Assembly (NCBI GenBank): GCA_900554565.1
Contig: USHX01000039.1
Coordinates: forward strand, 1-8,489
DNA: 8,489 bases
Source of the DNA: an uncultured Clostridium sp.
Lineage (GTDB): Bacteria; Bacillota; Clostridia; TANB77; CAG-508
Reading direction: 5' to 3'
The first letter of the stretch is position 1; the number at the start of each line of letters is the position of its first letter. Shown here piece after piece: positions 1-5,954 of the stretch. The translations under genes and the position numbers were made by a program. A model generated the notes under the pieces. That model searched no databases. It saw nothing but the letters and a program-made list of their open reading frames with translations, and was not told where the DNA came from.

Positions 1-831
1 TGGAGAGTATATTTAAATGCAATGCAAGCAATGTATCATAATAATCCAATAAAGATAGATATTACAGGAACAATAGAAACAATTAGCAAAATAGATAAAG
101 AAATATTATACAAATGTTATAACACATTTTATAATCCATCAAATATGGCAATAGCAATTTGTGGAGATTTTGAACCAGAAAAAATGCTAGAAGAAGTGAA
201 AAAAAGACTAGTAGAAAAAAGTGGTAGTGGAGAAATAAAAAGAATATATGAACCAGAAGAAGATTCAATTGTACAAGAAAAAATAGAACAAAAATTAGAA
301 GTAAGCAAACCAATATATACAATTGGAATAAAAGGAACTTTACCAAATGCAGCATTAGAAAACAAAAGTGAAATAGTAAAAAGACATTTATGTATTGAAA
401 TATTACTAAATTTAATTTTAGGAAGAAGTTCAGAACTATACAAAAAGTTATATAATGAAGGAATAATATCTGGAAGCCCTAGCTTAGACCATGAATTTGG
501 TAAAACATATGACCATATATTAATAACAGGTCAAGCAACAAACCCAGAAAAATTATATGAAGATTTTAAAAACGAAATACAAAAAATAAAACAAAATGGA
601 ATAAACAAAGAAGATTTTGAAAGAATCAAAAAAATGATATATGGTGCATATGTAAAAGAATATGATGATGTTACAGATATAGCAAGAATGTTTTTATCAG
701 ATTATTTTAAAGGCATAAATAGTTTTGACTATTTAGAAGAAATACAAGGTATAAATGTAGAATATGTAACACATGTGTTAAAAAATGTTTTTAAAGAAGA
801 AAAAATGGTAAATTCTATTGTTAGAAATTAA
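1..831 (+). CDS. M16 family metallopeptidase-like protein, YmfH type (3' part only)
   Basis: The reading frame is open from the first base of the window, so the true start lies upstream; 276 residues and the stop codon (829-831) are visible. The first residues (WRVYLNAMQAMYHNNPIKID) match my recollection of the YmfH-type M16 family, which then continues with ITGT, the FYNPSNMAIAICGDFEPE region that ends the first M16 half-domain, and a second half-domain containing a LGRSSELYKKLYNEG segment typical of Peptidase_M16_C. Full proteins of this type are about 420-430 residues, so roughly the first 150 are missing. The HxxEH zinc site and the downstream Glu ligand would lie in that missing part, so whether this copy is catalytic cannot be judged. 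YmfH homologues are usually paired with a YfmF-type partner, and NCBI names them EF-P 5-aminopentanol modification-associated proteins. Family call is firm; exact role is inference. A terminator follows 38 bases after the stop. Confidence 0.88.
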   Translation, partial: WRVYLNAMQAMYHNNPIKIDITGTIETISKIDKEILYKCYNTFYNPSNMAIAICGDFEPEKMLEEVKKRLVEKSGSGEIKRIYEPEEDSIVQEKIEQKLEVSKPIYTIGIKGTLPNAALENKSEIVKRHLCIEILLNLILGRSSELYKKLYNEGIISGSPSLDHEFGKTYDHILITGQATNPEKLYEDFKNEIQKIKQNGINKEDFERIKKMIYGAYVKEYDDVTDIARMFLSDYFKGINSFDYLEEIQGINVEYVTHVLKNVFKEEKMVNSIVRN

Positions 832-869
832 GAAAAAATGTATAAAAATTAATAAGAGAAAAATGTAAT

Positions 870-912
870 AAAAACGGCGATTGTAAAATAATAAAAGCAA
901 TGCCGTTTTTTT
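870..912 (+). terminator. Rho-independent terminator after the M16 gene
   Basis: The arm AAAAACGGC (870-878) pairs perfectly with GCCGTTTTT (902-910). After a one-base bulge (G879) the stem continues as ATTG (880-883) with CAAT (898-901). The 14-base A-rich loop is 884-897, and the T run continues to 912. It lies 38 bases past the M16 stop codon and before the promoter of the next gene, so it fits as that gene's transcript end. Confidence 0.8.
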
Positions 913-923
913 GCTGGGCAAAA

Positions 924-930
924 TGTCGAA
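924..930 (+). promoter_or_regulatory. Candidate Spo0A box (0A box)
   Basis: TGTCGAA at 924-930, within AAAATGTCGAAAAATG, is an exact match to the 7-base core recognised by Spo0A in Bacillus and Clostridium. It lies about 50 bases upstream of the -35 element at 980-985, in front of a Spo0E-like gene whose product family acts on Spo0A~P. The match is only seven bases long, so chance is possible; the context is the main reason to take it seriously. No second exact copy was seen in this region. Confidence 0.45.
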
Positions 931-979
931 AAATGCTTTTTTCTGTCATACGAAAGTTGCCAAAAACCGTTGAAAATCC

Positions 980-1008
980 TTGACTTGAGAAAAATAATAT
1001 GGTACTTT
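980..1008 (+). promoter_or_regulatory. Sigma-A type promoter of the Spo0E-like gene
   Basis: The -35 is TTGACT (980-985), followed by a 17-base spacer and the -10 TACTTT (1003-1008), with an extended -10 TGG directly upstream (1000-1002). Expected transcription start is near 1015, giving a leader of about 37 bases before the ATG at 1052. The element closely resembles the rpsL promoter at 7652-7680, which also has TTGACT, 17 bases and TGG next to the -10. Confidence 0.72.
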
Positions 1009-1051
1009 ATAAATATACGAAAGATAACAAAAAGAAAAAGGAGAGATTGCA

Positions 1052-1222
1052 ATGTTAAATGATGAAATTTGTAAATTAAGAGATAAACTAAATAGTAGCA
1101 TCGAACGTGGAGATGACTACAGTATTACATATCAACTTAGTACTGAACTTGATGAATTAATAGCAAGATATTATAAAGAACTTAAGGATAATAAAAAAAA
1201 ACTGGCACCTAGCTTGGCATAG
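1052..1222 (+). CDS. Spo0E-like aspartyl-phosphate phosphatase (small protein)
   Basis: This 56-residue gene encodes a short two-helix protein. Helix 1 is LNDEICKLRDKLNSSIERG (residues 2-20). After a short turn (GDDYS), helix 2 carries LSTELDELIARYYKEL (residues 29-44). This matches the Spo0E family pattern: a Leu-rich first helix with an Arg, a Gly-containing turn, then the S-x-E-L-D signature followed by LI..YY. In Bacillus this family removes phosphate from Spo0A~P and so delays sporulation; some members have other or unknown targets. The start is supported by AAGGAGAG (1038-1045) eight bases before the ATG, a good promoter upstream and a terminator downstream, so the gene is a complete monocistronic unit. 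The Lys-rich tail KDNKKKLAPSLA is not typical; a nine-A run at 1193-1201 leads into it (see findings). Family assignment is by motif only, but length, signature and the nearby 0A-box-like site agree. Confidence 0.8.
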   Translation: MLNDEICKLRDKLNSSIERGDDYSITYQLSTELDELIARYYKELKDNKKKLAPSLA

Positions 1223-1245
1223 ATTACCAGAAGAAATCGTAAAAG

Positions 1246-1276
1246 CCTAAGGAATTAAAATTCTTTAGGTATTTTT
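1246..1276 (+). terminator. Rho-independent terminator of the Spo0E-like gene
   Basis: CCTAAGGAATT (1246-1256) pairs with AATTCTTTAGG (1259-1269) through one G-T wobble, giving about 10-11 base pairs with a very small loop, followed by TATTTTTG. It lies 24 bases after the Spo0E-like stop codon and 58 bases before the next promoter. Confidence 0.85.
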
Positions 1277-1333
1277 GCGGTCTGATTTTTTTATTTTAAC
1301 AATTAGAACAATGAATTTTATAGTATTAATTCC

Positions 1334-1362
1334 TTGCTTTTTTAGTAAATCTATAATATAAT
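1334..1362 (+). promoter_or_regulatory. Sigma-A type promoter of the SNF2 helicase-trmFO unit
   Basis: The -35 is TTGCTT (1334-1339), the spacer is 17 bases, and the -10 is a perfect TATAAT (1357-1362). An overlapping TATAAT at 1352-1357 would leave only a 12-base spacer and is less likely. The predicted transcription start is near 1369, so the leader before the ATG at 1387 would be under 20 bases. This argues against the GTG at 1366 as a start codon, since it would lie upstream of the transcript. Confidence 0.75.
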
Positions 1363-1374
1363 ATTGTGCCGAGT

Positions 1375-1379
1375 GGAGG
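1375..1379 (+). promoter_or_regulatory. Ribosome binding site that fixes the SNF2 helicase start
   Basis: GGAGG (1375-1379) lies seven bases before the ATG at 1387, an ideal spacing. The longer in-frame GTG start at 1366 has no such site upstream and would place this ribosome site inside the coding region. The ATG at 1382 is out of frame. Confidence 0.85.
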
Positions 1380-1386
1380 AAATGAA

Positions 1387-4359
1387 ATGCAAGGAAATGG
1401 GGATAAACACAAAAACTTTAAACAAATAGTAAAAATCTTCTATAATGAAGAAATAGATGGAATAAATAATGAAGAAGAAACAATAAAAAAACAAGGAAAT
1501 ATAAAAATAGAACCAAAAATATATTATGACAAATTTGTAGGAGACATGAAAGTTGAATTCAAAATAGGAAACAAAAAAATGTACAAAATAAAAAATTTAT
1601 CAGAATTCTATACAAGAATGATAAACAAAGAATTTGCAAAATATGGAGAAAAGCTACAATTTGTACATACAAAAGAAGCATTTTTAGAAGAAGACCAACA
1701 ACTATTAGAATTTATTATGAAATATGCAGAAATTATAAAATATGCAAACTCTAACTCAAATAGCAATTACAAATATTATGGTAAAGCTTTAAGTGAAACA
1801 AGTATAATAGTTGGAAATAGTGCAATAGATGAATTGTATGATGTATTAAAGGGAAAAACAATAGAATTTCAAAGAGACTATAACCAAGAAAAAATAGAAT
1901 TTGCAGAAGAAGAACCACAAATAAAATTTTCTCTTAGTAAAATAAATGAAGACAATTATAGAATAATTCCTAATATAGAAATTTACAAAATAAATATAAT
2001 TAAAGGAAAAAACTATAAATATATTTTAGATGAACAAAAAATCTACAGATGTAGCAAACAATTTGAAAATACCACATTAAAATTATTAGAAATGTTCAGA
2101 AAAAACTACATAACAGATTTAGAACTAGGAAAAGAAAACTTAACCCAGTTATTTTCAGTTATAATTCCAAAGGTAAAAAGTGCAATAGACTTAAGCAAAA
2201 TACCAGAAGAAGAAATCGAAAAATACAAACCAAAAGATTTACTTGTAAAAGTCTTTTTAGATTACAACAAAAGCAATTTTTTAATAGCAGATGTAAAATT
2301 CTGTTATGGTGAAATAGAATTTAATCCATTAAATGAAAAAGAAAAAATTGACATACCAAGAAACATGATAGAAGAAACAAAAGCATTAAATATGTTCAGA
2401 AAAACAGGATTCATGTTTGATACAAAAAATGTAAGATTTATATTACCAAATAATGATAAAATATATGAGTTTATAACACAAGATATAACATATTACATGA
2501 ACAGCTTTGAAGTGTTAGCTACAGACAATTTTAAGAGAAAACAAATTAATTCACCAAAAATGGAAAGCATAGGAATAAAAGTAGAAAATGATTTACTACA
2601 AATAGACTTAGGAAATTTAAATATTGATGCAAGTGAGTTAGAGGAAATTCTAACAAGATATACATTAAAAAAGAAATATCATAGATTAAAAGATGGAAGT
2701 TTCTTGGATTTAGAAAACAATAAAGAAGTAGAATTTTTAGATAAATTGAAAACAGGAATGGACTTAACTTATAAAGAACTAACAGATGGAGAAATAAAAC
2801 TTCCGATGTATAGAAGTTTATATTTAAACCAATTGTTAAAACAAATGAAAGGTACACAAATACAAAAAAGTGGAGAATATAAACAAATAGTAAATAATCT
2901 AGACAAAGAACAATTAGAAGAAGACATAGAAGTTCCAAAAAAATTAGATAACACATTAAGATATTATCAAAAAACAGGATATAAATGGTTAAAAACATTA
3001 GATAAGTATAACTTTGGTGGAATTTTAGCTGATGACATGGGACTTGGAAAAACAATTCAAATGTTATCAATAATAGTTGATTATGTAGAAAACGAACAAC
3101 GAAACAGAAAAACAAGTTTAGTGGTTTCACCAAGTTCATTAACATTAAATTGGCAAAATGAAGCGGAAAAATTTGCAAAAGAATTAAAAACACTTGTAAT
3201 TCGTGGGACTTTACAAGAAAGAAAAAATCAAATTCAAAAAATAGATGAATATGATTTAGTAATAACATCATATGACTTATTGAAAAGAGATATAGATTTA
3301 TACAAAGAAAAAAATTACGAATTTAAATATATAATAGCAGATGAAGCACAATACTTAAAAAATAGCAATACTCAAAATGCTAAATCAATAAAACAAATAA
3401 AAGCGAAAACAAGATATGCATTAACAGGAACACCAATAGAAAATTCGTTATCAGAATTATGGTCAATATTTGATTATATAATGCCAGGCTATTTATTTAG
3501 TTACAGAAAATTTAAAAATCTATATGAAACACCTATTGTAAAAGATAATGATGAAAATGCAATGAAAAAATTGAAAATGCTAATAGAACCATTTGTGTTA
3601 AGAAGAACCAAAAAAGAAGTTTTAACAGAATTGCCAGAAAAAACAGTAACGGTGTTAGACAATGAAATGGGAGAAGAACAAAACAACATTTATTTAACAT
3701 ATTTAGCACAGGCAAAGCAAGAAATAGCAGAACAAATAGAATTGAATGGATATGATGGAAGTCATATGCAAATATTAGCAGCTCTAACACGATTAAGACA
3801 AATTTGCTGTCATCCAAGTTTATTTATAAATAATTATAAGGATGGAAGTAGTAAACTAGAACAATGTATGGAAATTGTAGAAGAAGCAACAAATGGTGGC
3901 CATAAAATATTATTATTTTCAGGATATACATCAATGTTTGAATTTATAGAAAAAGAGCTAAATGACCGTAAAATAAAATATTATAAATTAACTGGTGCGA
4001 CAAAAGTTGATGAAAGAATGCAACTTGTAGATGATTTTAATAAAAATCCAGAAATAAAAGTATTTTTAATATCTTTAAAAGCTGGTGGAACAGGCTTGAA
4101 TTTAACAGGTGCAGATATGGTAATTCATTATGATCCATGGTGGAATGTTTCAACTGAAAATCAAGCAACAGATAGAGCTTATAGAATAGGTCAAAAAAAT
4201 AATGTACAAGTTTATAAGCTTATTACTAAAAATTCTATAGAAGAGAAAATTTATAATTTACAAGAGAAAAAAGCCAAACTTGCTGATAATATGTTAGACA
4301 CTAAAACAACATTTATTAGTAAATTTTCTAAAGATGAGATTTTAAATTTATTCTCATAA
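1387..4359 (+). CDS. SNF2-family DEAD/DEAH-type ATPase/helicase with bacterial SNF2-associated N-terminal region
   Basis: This 990-residue protein is an SF2/SNF2 nucleic-acid-stimulated ATPase, probably a DNA or DNA-protein remodeller; no substrate is known from the sequence. Motifs in order: a Q-like RYYQKTGYKWL (525-535); Walker A GGILADDMGLGKT (544-556, Lys555); DEAQ box (652-655); LTGTP (679-683) followed by IENSLSELWSIFDYI, the hallmark of SNF2 proteins; motif V AGGTGLNL (899-906) with DPWWN after it; motif VI QATDRAYRIGQ (926-936). All key ATPase residues are intact. About 500 residues precede the ATPase core; their position and character fit the bacterial SNF2 helicase-associated region (PF08455 type). 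Many Firmicutes relatives begin with a Cys/His zinc SWIM domain, and none is seen here. The start at 1387 is chosen from the ribosome site and promoter. trmFO follows 45 bases later with no terminator between, so the two are probably co-transcribed. Confidence 0.92.
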   Translation: MQGNGDKHKNFKQIVKIFYNEEIDGINNEEETIKKQGNIKIEPKIYYDKFVGDMKVEFKIGNKKMYKIKNLSEFYTRMINKEFAKYGEKLQFVHTKEAFLEEDQQLLEFIMKYAEIIKYANSNSNSNYKYYGKALSETSIIVGNSAIDELYDVLKGKTIEFQRDYNQEKIEFAEEEPQIKFSLSKINEDNYRIIPNIEIYKINIIKGKNYKYILDEQKIYRCSKQFENTTLKLLEMFRKNYITDLELGKENLTQLFSVIIPKVKSAIDLSKIPEEEIEKYKPKDLLVKVFLDYNKSNFLIADVKFCYGEIEFNPLNEKEKIDIPRNMIEETKALNMFRKTGFMFDTKNVRFILPNNDKIYEFITQDITYYMNSFEVLATDNFKRKQINSPKMESIGIKVENDLLQIDLGNLNIDASELEEILTRYTLKKKYHRLKDGSFLDLENNKEVEFLDKLKTGMDLTYKELTDGEIKLPMYRSLYLNQLLKQMKGTQIQKSGEYKQIVNNLDKEQLEEDIEVPKKLDNTLRYYQKTGYKWLKTLDKYNFGGILADDMGLGKTIQMLSIIVDYVENEQRNRKTSLVVSPSSLTLNWQNEAEKFAKELKTLVIRGTLQERKNQIQKIDEYDLVITSYDLLKRDIDLYKEKNYEFKYIIADEAQYLKNSNTQNAKSIKQIKAKTRYALTGTPIENSLSELWSIFDYIMPGYLFSYRKFKNLYETPIVKDNDENAMKKLKMLIEPFVLRRTKKEVLTELPEKTVTVLDNEMGEEQNNIYLTYLAQAKQEIAEQIELNGYDGSHMQILAALTRLRQICCHPSLFINNYKDGSSKLEQCMEIVEEATNGGHKILLFSGYTSMFEFIEKELNDRKIKYYKLTGATKVDERMQLVDDFNKNPEIKVFLISLKAGGTGLNLTGADMVIHYDPWWNVSTENQATDRAYRIGQKNNVQVYKLITKNSIEEKIYNLQEKKAKLADNMLDTKTTFISKFSKDEILNLFS

Positions 4360-4404
4360 TGCTAATTTTAATAATGATTTAAATAGGAAGGATTTTGAAT
4401 TTAT

Positions 4405-5757
4405 ATGAATGATTATATAACTGTAATAGGTGGTGGATTGGCTGGAAGTGAAGCGGCATACCAAATTGCTAAACAAGGAATAAAAGTGAAACTATATGAA
4501 ATGAAACCAATAAAATATTCACCAGCACATTCAAATAGTAATTTAGCAGAGATTGTTTGTAGTAACTCATTCAAGTCTAATTTACTTACAAATGCCTGTG
4601 GATTATTGAAAGAAGAACTTAGAAAATTAGACTCTCTTTTAATAAAAATAGCTGATAAAACAAGTGTGCCAGCAGGACAAGCTTTAGCTGTTGATAGAGA
4701 TGTCTTTTCAGCTGAAGTTACAAAAGTATTGGAACAAGAACCATTAATAGAAATAATACATGAAGAAGTGAAAGATGTTCAAAAAATGGCAGAAGAAGGA
4801 ATTGTAATTATTGCAACAGGACCATTAACATCAGATTCTTTGGCAAAACAAATTAGTAAATTAACAGGTGAAGATAAATTATATTTTTATGATGCAGCAG
4901 CACCTATTGTAAATAAAGATAGCATTGATTTTGATATTGCTTTTTATGGTGATAGATATCTACAAGAAAAGAAAAAAGAAGAAACTGTAGAACAATGGAA
5001 AACTAGACTAGAAAGCCAAAAAGGAGAACAAAGTTATATAAATCTTCCTATGAATCAAGAAGAATATGAGAATTTTGTAAAAGAACTTGTGGAAGCAGAA
5101 GTAGTTACATTACATGAATTTGAAAAAAGAGAAATTTTTGAAGGTTGCATGCCAATAGAAATAATGGCCAAAAGAGGACAAGATACTTTAAGATTTGGAC
5201 CATTAAAACCAGTTGGATTTGATGACCCAAGAACAGCTAGAAGACCATATGCAGTTGTACAACTAAGACAAGATGATAAACAAGCAAGCATATACAATTT
5301 AGTAGGATTTCAAACAAACTTAAAATATGGAGAACAAAAAAGAGTATTTAGTATGATTCCTGGATTGGAAAAAGCTGAATTTGTAAAATATGGAGTAATG
5401 CACAGAAACACATATATAAACTCAAGTAAGCTGCTAGATGAAACATATAATTTGAAACAAAATGAAAACATATACTTTGCAGGACAAATAACTGGTGTAG
5501 AAGGATATGTTGAATCAATATCATCTGGAATGGTTGCAGTATTAAATGCATGCAATAAATTAAAAGGTAAAAACCAAATAACATTTTCTGAAAATACAGT
5601 TATTGGAGCGCTAGCAAAATATATTTCAACTCCAAATAATAAATTCCAACCAATGAATGCGAATTTTGGGATTTTGCCAGCACTTGATGGAAAAAAGATA
5701 AAAGATAAAAAAGAAAGATATCAGAAGCTAGCTGATAGAAGCTTATTAGAATTTTAG
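4405..5757 (+). CDS. trmFO: Methylenetetrahydrofolate--tRNA-(uracil-5-)-methyltransferase TrmFO
   Basis: TrmFO makes 5-methyluridine at position 54 of the tRNA T loop, using methylenetetrahydrofolate as carbon donor and FADH2 as reductant; it acts in the cytoplasm. The 450-residue protein begins with the FAD-binding GxGxxG fingerprint VIGGGLAGSEAA (7-18). Two conserved cysteines important for catalysis are present: Cys52 in EIVCSNSFKSN and Cys248 in FEGCMPIEIMAKRG. Other family signatures are CGLLKEEL (65-72), VPAGQALAVDRD (88-99), YFYDAAAPIV (160-169), RPYAVVQLRQDD, MHRNTYINS, and AGQITGVEGYVES near the C-terminal FAD site. The usual length is about 435. The extra length comes mainly from a charged insert of about 20 residues (186-205) after RY and before KGE, and the common NCPM just after it reads NLPM. 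The start ATG is preceded by GGAAGGA (4386-4392) at a rather long 12-base spacing. A terminator begins six bases after the stop. Confidence 0.97.
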   Translation: MNDYITVIGGGLAGSEAAYQIAKQGIKVKLYEMKPIKYSPAHSNSNLAEIVCSNSFKSNLLTNACGLLKEELRKLDSLLIKIADKTSVPAGQALAVDRDVFSAEVTKVLEQEPLIEIIHEEVKDVQKMAEEGIVIIATGPLTSDSLAKQISKLTGEDKLYFYDAAAPIVNKDSIDFDIAFYGDRYLQEKKKEETVEQWKTRLESQKGEQSYINLPMNQEEYENFVKELVEAEVVTLHEFEKREIFEGCMPIEIMAKRGQDTLRFGPLKPVGFDDPRTARRPYAVVQLRQDDKQASIYNLVGFQTNLKYGEQKRVFSMIPGLEKAEFVKYGVMHRNTYINSSKLLDETYNLKQNENIYFAGQITGVEGYVESISSGMVAVLNACNKLKGKNQITFSENTVIGALAKYISTPNNKFQPMNANFGILPALDGKKIKDKKERYQKLADRSLLEF

Positions 5758-5762
5758 AAGGT

Positions 5763-5812
5763 AGTCAAATTGAACCTTGATTTTAGAACATGGTTCGATT
5801 TGGCTTCTTTTA
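5763..5812 (+). terminator. Rho-independent terminator after trmFO
   Basis: AGTCAAATTGAACC (5763-5776) pairs along all 14 bases with GGTTCGATTTGGCT (5792-5805) through two G-T wobbles, with a 15-base loop and a following T-rich stretch TTCTTTTAT. It starts six bases after the trmFO stop codon, so it ends the SNF2-trmFO transcript. Confidence 0.82.
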
Positions 5813-5878
5813 TATTGTTACAAATGTTTCTAAAATATTACAATTTGATTAAAAAAGCAACGAATTTACATAAAACTA

Positions 5879-5907
5879 TTGCAAGAGATTACCAAAATTG
5901 GTATAAT
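5879..5907 (+). promoter_or_regulatory. Sigma-A type promoter of the coiled-coil protein gene
   Basis: The -35 is TTGCAA (5879-5884), the spacer is 17 bases, and the -10 is a perfect TATAAT (5902-5907) with an extended -10 TGG (5899-5901). The start of transcription should be near 5914, about 40 bases before the ATG at 5955. The preceding 65 bases after the trmFO terminator hold nothing else I can recognise. Confidence 0.78.
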
Positions 5908-5954
5908 CATAATATGTGTAAGAATATGCAAATATTTTTTAAGGAGAAAAGATT

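Noticed and set aside
22..831. ATG at 22 as the start of the M16 gene.
   Set aside because: The frame is open to the window edge and the residues before the ATG (WRVYLNA) belong to the family pattern, so the gene is simply cut by the edge.
1352..1357. First TATAAT as the -10 of the SNF2 gene.
   Set aside because: It would leave only 12 bases to the TTGCTT -35; the overlapping TATAAT at 1357-1362 gives 17.
2546..3271. A 241-codon open frame on the - strand.
   Set aside because: It lies wholly inside the SNF2 gene, and its Leu/Phe-rich product is what the reverse complement of A-rich coding DNA gives. Similar - strand frames under the other genes were rejected for the same reason.
1387..4359. 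SNF2 gene as part of a defence system such as DISARM.
   Set aside because: No methyltransferase, nuclease, PLD or DUF1998 partner is next to it. The only co-transcribed gene is trmFO, and the N-terminal region fits the ordinary bacterial SNF2-associated type.
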